Origin: Sulfurovum sp.
GTDB taxonomy: Bacteria > Campylobacterota > Campylobacteria > Campylobacterales > Sulfurovaceae
DNA: 41,830 nucleotides
Reading direction: 5' to 3'
Assembly: GCA_027019175.1 (NCBI GenBank)
Contig: JALUXB010000055.1
Span: forward strand, 1 to 41,830
This document shows positions 16,677 through 25,467 of this stretch, piece after piece. Positions within the stretch are counted from its first letter, which is position 1. Each line of letters begins with the position of its first letter. The notes below the pieces were generated by a model, which saw only the letters and a program-made list of their open reading frames with translations, had not been told where the DNA came from and did not search any database. Both the position numbers and the translations under genes were made by a program.

Positions 16677-17567
16677 ATGCCAAAAAGAAAAACGATCTCT
16701 CTGGTACTCGGAAGCGGCGGTGCAAGAGGCCTGGCACATATCGGTGTCATTCACTGGCTGGAGGAACACCATTTTCACATTGCTTCGATTTCCGGTTCCT
16801 CTATCGGTGCACTGATTGGAGGAGTCTATGCCATGGGAAAACTCGATGAATACGAAACATGGGTCAAAGCGATTGACAAGCTCGACATTGTCAGTCTGCT
16901 CGATATCGCCTGGCAGAGTGCCGGGCTCTTTAAAGGTGACCGTATCATCAATACTCTGATTGAACTTGTCGGCGATCAGCACATTGAATCACTTCCCATC
17001 CGATACACAGCTGTAGCCCTCGATATTGAACGGGAAAAGGAGGTCTGGATCAGCAATGGAAGGCTCTTTGATGCCATCCGTGCTTCCATCTCGCTGCCGC
17101 TCTTTTTCACCCCGTTTGAGTACAACGGGAAAAAACTGATTGACGGCGGAGTGCTCAACCCTGTTCCCATCGCCCCAACCTTTCATGACACGACGGATAT
17201 GACCATTGCCGTCAACCTTGGTGCAAAGCCTGAAAAACGTTTTGAAGAGAAAAGCACCAGGACTGAACCTGCTCCCCGGCATACAGACAATGATCTTTCA
17301 GACAAAATTCGCCGCTTCATACGTGAGCTGAAGCAAAATACAGCCTCACTCACCGACATCGACTTTGATATGTATGACATTGCAAACCAGGCATTCGATA
17401 CCATGCAGGGAACGATTGCCCGAGAGAAGCTTGCCGCCTATCCTCCCGATTTCACCATTGAAATTCCCCGCAACGCCTGCGGTACACTGGAGTTTGACCG
17501 TGCGGAAGAAATGGTACTCCTTGGATACGAACGCGCACAAAGAGCGTTGGGAGAACTGATTGAGTAA
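16677..17567 (+). CDS. Patatin-like phospholipase (RssA/YchK type)
   Basis: The 296-residue predicted serine lipid hydrolase has the oxyanion loop GSGGARG (12-18), the nucleophile elbow GSSIG with Ser42, and DGG with the catalytic Asp at about 156. The size and the opening LVLGSGGARGLAHIGV match the RssA/NTE-like bacterial patatin group. There is no signal peptide, so it is cytosolic or membrane-associated. The C-terminal 90 residues contain a charged insertion before a final helical segment. The natural substrate is unknown; phospholipid turnover is the family expectation. Confidence 0.92.
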   Translation: MPKRKTISLVLGSGGARGLAHIGVIHWLEEHHFHIASISGSSIGALIGGVYAMGKLDEYETWVKAIDKLDIVSLLDIAWQSAGLFKGDRIINTLIELVGDQHIESLPIRYTAVALDIEREKEVWISNGRLFDAIRASISLPLFFTPFEYNGKKLIDGGVLNPVPIAPTFHDTTDMTIAVNLGAKPEKRFEEKSTRTEPAPRHTDNDLSDKIRRFIRELKQNTASLTDIDFDMYDIANQAFDTMQGTIAREKLAAYPPDFTIEIPRNACGTLEFDRAEEMVLLGYERAQRALGELIE

Positions 17568-17617
17568 ACTTCCAAAGCCGTACACTGTAGGTACAGCGAT
17601 TTTGTAACGGCAAAAAG

Positions 17618-18451
17618 TTACTCTACCCGTGCCCCGTTTTTATGCCATACTTTCACGGATACTGTATTGCCGTCTTTAATGACTGCTTCATGCTGTTTTT
17701 GACCATTGATGAACCAAATAATGTCATACCCGTCCGGGGTACCGTTTTTAAAACTGCTCTCATGTTTTTTCTGTCCGTTTTTAAACCAGGCGGTACGTAC
17801 GCCATGCAGTTTGCCGTTTTTGTATGTGGCTTCAAGACTTTTTTTGCCACTCCTGAAGTAGTCGACAAAATGCCCCTCTTTCCGGCCTTCTACATAGTGC
17901 CCTTCACTGCTTGGCTTACCGTCTTTATACCATGTCATCCGTTTTCCGTCATATTTACCGTTCTTAAAGTGCATTAGCGCCCGTTTTTCACCACTGTCAT
18001 ACCACATTTCCAGTTTTCCCTGACGTACGCCGTTGTGAAAATGCAGTACCTTGCGATGGGTACCGTTTTGATACCAGTACTTTACTTCCCCCTCTTCTCT
18101 TCCTTTGACAAAATCAGCCTCATATTTCTTGATGCCGTTACGGTGCCACTTGATACATTTTCCCTCTTTCAAACCGTTATGATAATGTGTCTGTGAAGCT
18201 TTTTGTCCATTTTCAAACCAGGTGGTCACTACCCCTTCCGTTACACCGTTTTTAACCGGACGCTCTTCTGAAAGTTTTCCACCCGGATAAAAAGATCGTA
18301 CCGTACCGGTAAAGGGTTTTGTGTCGTTTCGCTCATAAACCATACCGGCTCTAGTAACGGTATTCCAGCTTTTTACACTGTGATCCGATGCACTGACCTG
18401 CACCCATAACATTGCTGCCGCAACTGCTCCAAAACGAAAAAAATACTGCAT
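17618..18451 (-). CDS. Secreted YwqK/MORN-like repeat protein
   Basis: I start at ATG 18449-18451 because GGAGA lies just upstream and the result is a clean signal peptide (MQYFFRFGAVAAAMLWVQVSASD). A longer frame reaches 18493. The mature protein is about ten copies of a 22-24-residue unit of the form 'W+.NGQK..E..Y.NG..+G'. This is the variant MORN repeat of the YwqK 'antitoxin' family. The label comes from Bacillus YwqJK; no toxin gene is adjacent here. Such beta-hairpin repeat proteins are often periplasmic or surface-exposed in Gram-negatives. Confidence 0.85.
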   Translation of the reverse strand: MQYFFRFGAVAAAMLWVQVSASDHSVKSWNTVTRAGMVYERNDTKPFTGTVRSFYPGGKLSEERPVKNGVTEGVVTTWFENGQKASQTHYHNGLKEGKCIKWHRNGIKKYEADFVKGREEGEVKYWYQNGTHRKVLHFHNGVRQGKLEMWYDSGEKRALMHFKNGKYDGKRMTWYKDGKPSSEGHYVEGRKEGHFVDYFRSGKKSLEATYKNGKLHGVRTAWFKNGQKKHESSFKNGTPDGYDIIWFINGQKQHEAVIKDGNTVSVKVWHKNGARVE

Positions 18452-18593
18452 TGTCTCTCCTGAAAAAAGTGCCTGATTGTACAATTTGCGCACTTTGGTG
18501 ATGCTTTTGGAATTGTAGGGTATTTTCGTTAATATAAAAGTGTTATTATTTCTATCACATAAGAGAATATCAATTCAGAAAGGATTCTATACA

Positions 18594-18803
18594 ATGACAC
18601 CACAGGCAAAAGAGCTTGAAATGATGAAAAGTGAGATCGAAAAAGAGGTAAGAGGCATTTTCAAAGCCAATATGAAGATCTTCGACTGGGATATTCCCGA
18701 AAACGACAGTAGAAAAGCGGCAGAACTGATTGTTCACACCATGCAGGAAGCACTCGACGGCATTAAAGCCGAAATTGCTGCCGGAAAATATGACAACTAC
18801 TAA
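18594..18803 (+). CDS. Small helical protein, unknown
   Basis: The 69-residue start at 18594 is preferred because AAAGGA lies upstream; the frame is open further up to 18540. The protein is charged and helical (LEMMKSEIEKEVRGIFKANM, then a second amphipathic helix), with no membrane segment or cysteines. The next small gene follows after 9 bp, so the two are probably an operon. I do not recognise the family. Confidence 0.7.
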   Translation: MTPQAKELEMMKSEIEKEVRGIFKANMKIFDWDIPENDSRKAAELIVHTMQEALDGIKAEIAAGKYDNY

Positions 18804-18812
18804 GGAATAGCC

Positions 18813-19019
18813 ATGAGCAACAGCAATCTGAAACATCTTGAACGCATTAAAGAGAATATCGACAAGTCGACAGAATTAACAGAAGAAGAAAAAAGCAATT
18901 CTTTCAAACACATTGAAGAGTGGTATGCCGAAGACCAGGCATGGGGCACATTCATCAATGAACTGGCAAAAATCTCGCCAAAAGTCGAAGCGATCCTTGC
19001 CGAACTCGGCCTGATCTAA
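18813..19019 (+). CDS. Small acidic helical protein, unknown
   Basis: The 68 residues are mostly helical and acidic (LKHLERIKENIDKSTELTEE, HIEEWYAEDQAWGTFINEL, ending KVEAILAELGLI). The length and composition resemble DUF4404-like small proteins, but I am not sure of this. The stop codon overlaps the convergent signal-peptidase stop (TAA 19017-19019 against TAG at 19016-19018 on the other strand). Confidence 0.7.
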   Translation: MSNSNLKHLERIKENIDKSTELTEEEKSNSFKHIEEWYAEDQAWGTFINELAKISPKVEAILAELGLI

Positions 19020-19615
19020 TCGGCTTCTTTTATCTCAAGCAGTTCCCGCCAGCTTCGGGGACGCTTTACAATAGCAATCACTTTTGACATCACCCATTTT
19101 TTCGGAACAGCACCAAAGAAACGGCTGTCAGCAGAATTGTCTCTGAAGTCTCCCAGCACCAGATAGTGCTGCGGCGCAACCGTACTCAGAGGCAGTGATG
19201 TCAGCACACGGGGAACACGCAGTCCCCAGTCGTGTACCACACCATAATATTTTGCATAGGGTTCTTTAATGAAATAGCCTTCAGGGCGTTTTACCAGCGT
19301 CAGTCCGTATTGTCGTCCCAGTCTCTCCGTTTTTTTGGAATTCCCTTCAATTTGCAAATAGAACATTCTTCCCTGCTCGAAATATCTGTCACCGGGCAGT
19401 GCCGCACAGCGTTTAATATAAAGCCGCTGCTTTGGATCAAGCGGATGCCGGATCACCAGCAGATCACCTCGTTCTATACGGTCATAAAAATGGGTGGAGA
19501 TCACAATATCTCCATCTACCAGACCGTAATTCATACTTGTACCGTCTATCTTGTAGATGCGAAATGCAATAAAAAGTGCGCCAAGCAACACAAGCAAGAA
19601 GAGATACTTTTTCAT
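19016..19615 (-). CDS. Signal peptidase I-like protease (S26)
   Basis: The 199-residue protein has one N-terminal membrane segment (1-21), then the S26 serine motif DGTSMNYGLVDGD with Ser27 and the lysine motif YIKRCAALPGD with Lys68. GDFRDNSADSRFFG is the conserved C-terminal box. It is shorter than the main LepB. It is the last gene of a compact minus-strand run, after the MtfA-like peptidase. It could be a second, specialised signal peptidase or a TraF-like protease. Confidence 0.88.
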   Translation of the reverse strand: MKKYLFLLVLLGALFIAFRIYKIDGTSMNYGLVDGDIVISTHFYDRIERGDLLVIRHPLDPKQRLYIKRCAALPGDRYFEQGRMFYLQIEGNSKKTERLGRQYGLTLVKRPEGYFIKEPYAKYYGVVHDWGLRVPRVLTSLPLSTVAPQHYLVLGDFRDNSADSRFFGAVPKKWVMSKVIAIVKRPRSWRELLEIKEAD

Positions 19616-19618
19616 CTC

Positions 19619-20470
19619 CTACGCCTTGGCTGGAAGCATTGCCGCAGGATCGATATTGTAAAAATCTTTAAGCTCTTTGTAGAGTTCGGGAAAGTGGTGT
19701 TTGAGGCTGTGTGGCGATTCGAAAAAACGCTCTGTCACCACCGCAAAAAATTCCGCTTCATTGGTAGCGGCATAACTGCCAAGCAGTTTGTATTTTCCCC
19801 ACTCACGGTTTTTAAGGGCAACATTATTGAGCTTTTTAAAGTCTTCCAACAGTACTTTCGTCCAGCTGTCATACTTTGAGCGCTCCAGCGGCGGTACACC
19901 ATCCACTTCGCCATCCATATAGTCTATCTCATGGGCAAATTCATGCACAATGACATTATCATGTCGCAAATGATAGGCTTCATAGCGCGCATCGTGCCAT
20001 ACAAGCACCACCGTATCGTTGGCAGACTGCCCGTCAATCAGAAAATCTTCTTTGGTGTAAATGCCCCCATTGTTACGCACATTGTCGAGCACCACCGGCG
20101 AAGGATAGAGAATGATCGTTTTAAGATTGTCGTAGCAGTTATCGGTGTCAATATGCAGCAACAGCAGACAGGCATAAAATGCGATGATCACTTTCATCTC
20201 GTCAGTGACATCCATCTTGACACCGACAAACTCCTTGGTATGGATAAAGCGAAGAATAGAACGTTCAATCTTTTCTTTATCCTCTTCACTCAGATAACGA
20301 TAATGTGGTGTCTTTTCCAGTATTTTCCGATACTTCGGATCAAACGGCATCTGGGCTATTGTTTCAAGCAGTTTTCGCTTTTTGTACCAGCCAAATACCT
20401 GCACAAGGAGATAGATTGCAGTCAATACCAGAACAAAAGCAAGGAGACGGAGATAGTAATAGCTTTCCAT
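19619..20470 (-). CDS. MtfA-like zinc peptidase (M90)
   Basis: The 283 residues begin with a membrane segment (about 5-27), unlike soluble E. coli MtfA. The zinc site is VHEFAHEIDYMDGE with HEFAH at 176-180, and the downstream Glu-containing helix (NEAEFFAVVTERFFE) supplies the third ligand. MtfA binds and inactivates the Mlc glucose repressor in E. coli. That partner is unlikely here, so the substrate is unknown. It is 3 bp from each neighbour in the run. Confidence 0.88.
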   Translation of the reverse strand: MESYYYLRLLAFVLVLTAIYLLVQVFGWYKKRKLLETIAQMPFDPKYRKILEKTPHYRYLSEEDKEKIERSILRFIHTKEFVGVKMDVTDEMKVIIAFYACLLLLHIDTDNCYDNLKTIILYPSPVVLDNVRNNGGIYTKEDFLIDGQSANDTVVLVWHDARYEAYHLRHDNVIVHEFAHEIDYMDGEVDGVPPLERSKYDSWTKVLLEDFKKLNNVALKNREWGKYKLLGSYAATNEAEFFAVVTERFFESPHSLKHHFPELYKELKDFYNIDPAAMLPAKA

Positions 20471-20473
20471 CCG

Positions 20474-21802
20474 CTACTCTTTTTCTGAAATTTCATGTTT
20501 TGTATCAGAGGCTTTTTCCTCTTTTTCAGAGGTACTTTTTTCCGGTGATTTATAGGCTTTGGTAGCATTGTGGCGACGAATGTGGAAATAGAGGTTGGAG
20601 AGGTACTCCACCAGTACCACACTGATACCCGTAGCAATGACAACATTGTAGTCGAATGTTGTCTCCATTGCAAGAATGACTGCGGTCAGGGGCAGTTTCA
20701 TCAGAACCCCCATAAAGACAGCCGCACCGATGGCAGCAAAGTAAAATGGTTCCACAGAAAAGTGCAGCATACTGAACGCTTCGGCAAAGCCGTACCCAAT
20801 CAGTGCACCAATACTCATCAGCGGCAGGAATATTCCCCCGACTGCATTGGAGTAGATCGCCACTGTCGTACCGATAATACGCAGTACGATAATACCGAGA
20901 ATGAAATAGAGCGGAATGCTGCTTTCGGCATTGATCAGATACATCACTACTGCTTTTCCGGAAAAGGCTGCATGCGGCTCGATGAGCAGTACCGTTCCCA
21001 CAACACTGCCGCCAATAAGTGCAAAAATATGATGGCGATACCGTGAAAACTTTTTGAAGAGTTCAAGGTCGATAAAATGCAGCAGACGCTGTTTTAGAAA
21101 AAGATAGAAGTAGACAAATGCTGTAATGAAGGGGATAAAGAGCAGATTTGCATACAGATAATCGGTATCGAGGTGCCGTCCTGTCGAATGCTGAAATATA
21201 ATAGGATCAAGATAATTCAGACTGACTGCAAAGGCCAGGACTGACGCAAGAATCAGATAGGTCACATACTGTTTGATGAACTGATAGGCGATATTTTCGA
21301 TGGCAAATGCCATACCCGTTATGGGTGAAACAAATATGGCGGCAATACCGCTGCTCGCTCCTACACTGATCATCATTTTGATGAGCATTTGGGGCATTTT
21401 GAACATTTTGTGAATCTGGTAGGCGATCATCGCACCGATCCCCGCACTCGGTCCCTCCGTTCCCACGGCAAACCCCGTTGAAAGCGAGAGAGCCGAAGCA
21501 ATAACTTTCAAAAAGAGGGTTCGTACATTCAGAATCATCGTATTTTGTGCAATAGAATCGGCGATCTCCGACACACCGTACTCACGAATATTCTTGTCAC
21601 GGCTTATGAGATGGTTGACAATGAAAATAGCAACTGTCGGCAATGCATAGAGGTACCAAACCGGCAGTGTCGGAATGGTCTTGTAAGGATCACCCATAAA
21701 AAAGAAATAGGTTAAAAAGGTAATGAGCAATTCATAGAAAGTGATAAAAAAACCACTGATAAGACCTGTCAGTACGGCTGCAACGATCAATTTTAAAATC
21801 AT
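20474..21802 (-). CDS. ClC family chloride channel or transporter
   Basis: The 442-residue membrane protein has about ten hydrophobic helices. Key ClC motifs: GTEGPSAG at 114-121 (gating Glu116) and GGIFLPLMSIGALIGY (helix N). The selectivity loop reads EYGVSEI (74-80) in place of GSGIPEI, so the chloride-coordinating Ser is Tyr. At the position of the E. coli internal proton glutamate (Glu203) the sequence is FAIEN, Asn170. Both changes argue for altered ion selectivity or channel-like, uncoupled transport. The C-terminal 35 residues are Lys/Glu-rich and cytosolic. It sits in the run with an APC permease and an HdeD-like protein, a combination reminiscent of acid-stress gear. Confidence 0.92.
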   Translation of the reverse strand: MILKLIVAAVLTGLISGFFITFYELLITFLTYFFFMGDPYKTIPTLPVWYLYALPTVAIFIVNHLISRDKNIREYGVSEIADSIAQNTMILNVRTLFLKVIASALSLSTGFAVGTEGPSAGIGAMIAYQIHKMFKMPQMLIKMMISVGASSGIAAIFVSPITGMAFAIENIAYQFIKQYVTYLILASVLAFAVSLNYLDPIIFQHSTGRHLDTDYLYANLLFIPFITAFVYFYLFLKQRLLHFIDLELFKKFSRYRHHIFALIGGSVVGTVLLIEPHAAFSGKAVVMYLINAESSIPLYFILGIIVLRIIGTTVAIYSNAVGGIFLPLMSIGALIGYGFAEAFSMLHFSVEPFYFAAIGAAVFMGVLMKLPLTAVILAMETTFDYNVVIATGISVVLVEYLSNLYFHIRRHNATKAYKSPEKSTSEKEEKASDTKHEISEKE

Positions 21803-21829
21803 GCCGCACTGCCTTTTTTCATACTGCTA

Positions 21830-22264
21830 CTACTCTTTTGTATAGAGGCTTGCACGTGTTGCTTCCGCCCCTTTTAAGTCGTTCAGAAAACACTTCTTGC
21901 CAATGAAACCCACATTTTCATAAACACTCTGTCCGGTACTGTAGTCAATATAAAAGATGGAAGGGAAAAAATCTTCAGTAAAGACTTTGGGGTACGTGTC
22001 ATGACGGTCAAGAATCAGGGTAACATAGTGTTTCTCCAGTACACTCTTGACATCAGGATCTCCCATGGTGCGGTGAACCAGTTTGCTGCACCATCGGCAA
22101 TTCTCTTTCACCACGACCATTACCAGCATTTTCTTCTGGGCTTTGGCTTTTGCCAACGCCCTCTTAAAATTTGTCTCTGCCCCAAGAAACTGTGCCTCTT
22201 CCCGGGCACTGCTTCCAAACAGTAGGGAAGCGGCAAGTAAAGAAAGAAGAAAAAGCCGCACCAT
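21830..22264 (-). CDS. Periplasmic thioredoxin-fold protein
   Basis: The 144 residues start with a signal peptide (about 1-20) and contain a thioredoxin-like fold with the redox pair CRWC (56-59) in VVVKENCRWCSKLVHRTM. The cis-Pro segment reads FFPSIFYID. It is similar to SoxW/DUF255-type thioredoxins and probably reduces or isomerises disulfides in the periplasm. The partner is unknown. It is 1 bp downstream of the EI24-like gene. Confidence 0.85.
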   Translation of the reverse strand: MVRLFLLSLLAASLLFGSSAREEAQFLGAETNFKRALAKAKAQKKMLVMVVVKENCRWCSKLVHRTMGDPDVKSVLEKHYVTLILDRHDTYPKVFTEDFFPSIFYIDYSTGQSVYENVGFIGKKCFLNDLKGAEATRASLYTKE

Positions 22265-22265
22265 C

Positions 22266-23186
22266 TTACGCCTCTTTTTTGGAAGTCTTAATATAGTAAA
22301 AAAGAGAAATCAGACCGAAGAAAGGTCCAAAAATATTGAGTACCGGCACGAAGTTAAAAAGTACAGTTACAAACGTGATAGACCAGATGGCAGGTTTATA
22401 CATTTTTTTGAGTGAAGGGGTTACGGTTTCATGTGTCAATGCCAGTGCATCATAGGTAATGGTATCTTTTGTCAGCCATATCCACAGGGCAACCTGAATG
22501 AAGATATTCAAAACCGGTATAAACAGCAACGGTACCGCCAGCAGAGAAACGGTAATAAAGATGAGACTGTCTCGGAGGGTATACTTGATGGTTTTCCCGG
22601 TATTGGCCCTTACAACATCATCTTCTGCAAATTCACGTATTTCTATATCTTCAACGATCGCTTCGCTGACCATACTCGTCACAAAGAGCATGGTCACTAC
22701 AATAGCGTTATAGATAAAATAGAAACCGATGAGAAAAGCAATCCCTTTCTCTACAGTTTCAAACGGCAGCCAGGTCAGCAGCTTGACGAACTGCTCGTAT
22801 ATGTAGTGCCCTTTGAAGTACCAAACCACCGCCCAGAATACCCCTGAAGCGGCAAGAATAAAGAGGGAAAGTGAGGTGTATTTCTCTTTGCTTATCTTAC
22901 GCAGTATAAGATTGCCCCAAAAAGCGTACACAAGTGCGAACGTAATGAGTACCAGCTGAAACCACAGGAAGGTTGAGAGCATCCATGCACCATTCGAGCG
23001 TACCAGTGAAAACGGTACCATTTCTATGATCTTGGCACTGAATGCCACAATACCGTCCCACATCAGGTATCCAAGCCCTATCCACAGTGCCGTCACCACC
23101 ATTCCGCTGAGCAGAATGTATTTCATTGTATGCCATTGTACGATCTCTTTGAAACCGAATACGACCGATTTGGAAATATTTCCCAT
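22266..23186 (-). CDS. EI24/CysZ-like membrane protein
   Basis: The 306-residue protein has about six hydrophobic segments and ends with the pair 'ITFVTVLFNFVPVLNIFGPFFGLISLFYYI', which I recognise as the EI24 (PF07264) C-terminal signature also seen in CysZ. CysZ imports sulfate, but the family is broad and many epsilon members are uncharacterised. The N-terminus starts with a cytosolic segment followed by WIGLGYLMWDGIVAF. It is the third gene of the minus-strand run, 2 bp from the permease. Confidence 0.8.
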   Translation of the reverse strand: MGNISKSVVFGFKEIVQWHTMKYILLSGMVVTALWIGLGYLMWDGIVAFSAKIIEMVPFSLVRSNGAWMLSTFLWFQLVLITFALVYAFWGNLILRKISKEKYTSLSLFILAASGVFWAVVWYFKGHYIYEQFVKLLTWLPFETVEKGIAFLIGFYFIYNAIVVTMLFVTSMVSEAIVEDIEIREFAEDDVVRANTGKTIKYTLRDSLIFITVSLLAVPLLFIPVLNIFIQVALWIWLTKDTITYDALALTHETVTPSLKKMYKPAIWSITFVTVLFNFVPVLNIFGPFFGLISLFYYIKTSKKEA

Positions 23187-23188
23187 GC

Positions 23189-24553
23189 TTATTTCTCCTT
23201 TGGGGATACCCGTTCTCTAATTTTATCTTCTATCGTTGAAAGTAAACTTTCTTTGTGTGTCTGTTTTGAAATTGTACGGTGATTCACAAGCCGCAGTGTC
23301 ACTTCCACACCAAATGCCGCAACGAATGCCCCCATCAGATAAAACCCAAGGTCAGGCATCTTTTGGCTGGTATGGTAGAGTGTCAGTGCCGCAATGGCGA
23401 ACATGGCAACCACAGCCAGCAGTACCATCACAAAACTGGCTCCGGTCTGCTTAATGCGGAAAAGATGTCCCACATGGGTGATTCCCTGAATGATCAAGAC
23501 GACCAGAGCCGCGATGGTTGTCACTTCCGAAAGGTTCAGGAAAAGAATCATCGGTACAATCAGAAGTGCACTGACAATAAGCCCTTCGAAAGACTGAAAT
23601 ACGTTATAGGAGTACACCTTTGGAAGCTCCCCGTCTTTGGCCATGGTGTATCCGATTTCAGTCGCGGCATAAAGTGTTGCATTGATCGCCGAAGCTGTCG
23701 CCAGCAGTGCCGTAACAGCCATCACTTTGAAACCAATGGTACCAAAAATAGGCTGTGCCGCCTGAGCAAGCGCATAGTCCTGACTCTTGATCACTTCAGG
23801 CAGTGTCAGGTTACCCAGTACGGCAACTGATGTAAGAATGTAAAGTGCACCGACAAGCAATATGGTGATCACCATCGCACGCAGCATCGTCTTTGCAGGG
23901 TTCTCCATGTCTTCTACCGTATTGGTAATGACACTGAACCCCTGGTAGGCAAAGAAAGTCAGCCCCACAGCAAACAGCATCTCTTTCATCGGCGGCATAT
24001 CAGCCGCACTGAGCAGTTTCGGGTTAATGTAAAAAAGTGCGATTCCTGTGAAAAGCACCAGCACACTCAGCTTGATGAAAACAATGATATTTTCGGACTT
24101 GGCTACCAGAGAAGCACCCAAAAGGTTAATGAGTGTAAAAAAACCGACAATGCCGAGCGCATACCAGTTCGCCATGTGACTGCCCCCCATCAGGGTTCCG
24201 GCATACGTACCGAACGACTTGGCTACCGCTGCAATGGCAATGAGCTGGGAAAAGTAGAAAAGTACCGCAGCGCTTCCCGAAAAAATCCCTTCTCCAAACC
24301 CCTGAACCAGATACTCGACAATCCCGCCGCGCGAGGGGTAGGCAATAGCGAGTTTGGCCAAAGAGTATCCGCTTAAAAGTGCCGCAATACCGCCAAAAAC
24401 AAAAGAGAGCCAGACGAGGTTCCCCGCAATGGCACCCGCTTCTCCGATAACAATGAAGATACCTGCTCCAACCATCGAGCCGATGCCGAGAAATACCGCC
24501 GACCAGAGACCAAATGCTTTTTTTTCTGTAGTATCACTCTTTGTCATCGCCAT
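23189..24553 (-). CDS. APC superfamily amino acid permease
   Basis: The 454 residues form about 12 membrane helices. The opening FGLWSAVFLGIGSMVGAGIF is the substrate-binding G-S-M-V-G-A-G-I-F loop of the APC family. NTVEDMENPAKTMLRAM is the conserved cytosolic loop after helix 6. The start ATG at 24551-24553 lies inside the end of the upstream HdeD-like gene (20-bp overlap), with GAGG upstream. The substrate cannot be read from the sequence; it could be a uniporter, symporter or antiporter. Confidence 0.92.
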   Translation of the reverse strand: MAMTKSDTTEKKAFGLWSAVFLGIGSMVGAGIFIVIGEAGAIAGNLVWLSFVFGGIAALLSGYSLAKLAIAYPSRGGIVEYLVQGFGEGIFSGSAAVLFYFSQLIAIAAVAKSFGTYAGTLMGGSHMANWYALGIVGFFTLINLLGASLVAKSENIIVFIKLSVLVLFTGIALFYINPKLLSAADMPPMKEMLFAVGLTFFAYQGFSVITNTVEDMENPAKTMLRAMVITILLVGALYILTSVAVLGNLTLPEVIKSQDYALAQAAQPIFGTIGFKVMAVTALLATASAINATLYAATEIGYTMAKDGELPKVYSYNVFQSFEGLIVSALLIVPMILFLNLSEVTTIAALVVLIIQGITHVGHLFRIKQTGASFVMVLLAVVAMFAIAALTLYHTSQKMPDLGFYLMGAFVAAFGVEVTLRLVNHRTISKQTHKESLLSTIEDKIRERVSPKEK

Positions 24554-25091
24554 GGGGAACCTCGAAAAGTTTCGCGCCCATCAGCAGGGCGAGTCCGTCA
24601 AAGAAGAGACTAAAACCTACCAGCAGTCCAATCAGCAGTATAGAGGTATGTGGCCACCCCACTACAAAGATAACCGCGATCAGCAGTGAAAGAATGGCAT
24701 TGATCAGCCAAATACCCCAGCCTTTTTTGGGGTAGAATGACATCATAAACGTAAAGCTGCTGAACGAATCCATGAAAAAGTAAATCGAGAACAGCAGTCC
24801 AAGTGTCGCAATACCGCCTGCCGGTGAGACGATCATATAGACCCCTACGCCAAAAAAGATAAGGCTTTTCAGCCACCCTTTCCAGTCGGAAGGATCACTT
24901 TTATAGGTATAAAAGCCCACCAGAAAAGCGCTGAAAAGGAGTAGCCATGCTACAAACAGTACTGTCGTCAGTGACGCTGCAATAGGGAACATGGCTCCTA
25001 AAAATCCGAGAATCATCAAAATGATCCCCACTGTTTTGGCATTCTTCTTGAAAACTTCGAGCTGCTCGAGTTCCTCTGGGTACTTCCACAT
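24534..25091 (-). CDS. HdeD family (DUF308) membrane protein
   Basis: The 185-residue protein has six short hydrophobic helices in a repeated 'GI.lI..G......P' pattern: VGIILMILGFLGAMFPIAAS, then WLLLFSAFLVGFYTY, and so on. This is typical of HdeD/DUF308. E. coli HdeD protects against acid at high cell density. The gene opens the seven-gene minus-strand run (25091-19016) whose members overlap or lie within 30 bp of one another. The C-terminus EVPHGDDKE is cytosolic. The acid-stress link is by homology only. Confidence 0.85.
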   Translation of the reverse strand: MWKYPEELEQLEVFKKNAKTVGIILMILGFLGAMFPIAASLTTVLFVAWLLLFSAFLVGFYTYKSDPSDWKGWLKSLIFFGVGVYMIVSPAGGIATLGLLFSIYFFMDSFSSFTFMMSFYPKKGWGIWLINAILSLLIAVIFVVGWPHTSILLIGLLVGFSLFFDGLALLMGAKLFEVPHGDDKE

Positions 25092-25185
25092 ATTCTGTCC
25101 TTTAATATATATTATCTGTTATGGTAGTACAAATTTACTAACAAAGATGTCACCAGGGTTACATCTTTTCAGGATTTTTTTTGGT

Positions 25186-25191
25186 TATAAT
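25186..25191 (+). promoter_or_regulatory. -10 box for the 25223 gene
   Basis: TATAAT lies 31 bp before ATG 25223, in the divergent gap opposite hdeD. A GATAAT on the minus strand at 25111-25116 is a candidate -10 for the seven-gene run. Confidence 0.6.
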
Positions 25192-25222
25192 AGCTCCATA
25201 TTTTACATGAAAAGGATTGAAT

Positions 25223-25456
25223 ATGATGGATTTTCTCAAAAAAGCAATGGACTGGGCACTTGAAAAAGAGGCAGAAGCAGCCAAAGGATGCCATGCCGAC
25301 CCCAAAGATATTGACAAACAGATCGAAATGATCGAAGCAAAACGCGAAGCACTGAAAAAGCGTTATGAAGAAGAAGATGCAGAATTTGCACATATTCTGA
25401 CAAAACTGAAACTGATCAAAGCAGAAAGCATGAAGTGCCACAACAGCAATAAATAG
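25223..25456 (+). CDS. Small helical protein, unknown
   Basis: The 77-residue protein starts at ATG 25223 (AAAGG 8 nt upstream). A TTG at 25217 is in frame but too close to the Shine-Dalgarno sequence. One long charged helix (DKQIEMIEAKREALKKRYEEEDAEF) suggests a coiled coil, and cysteines sit near both ends (GCHAD, MKCHNSNK). The neighbouring membrane gene follows 11 bp later. I do not recognise the family. Confidence 0.7.
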   Translation: MMDFLKKAMDWALEKEAEAAKGCHADPKDIDKQIEMIEAKREALKKRYEEEDAEFAHILTKLKLIKAESMKCHNSNK

Positions 25457-25467
25457 CAGGTACCCGC

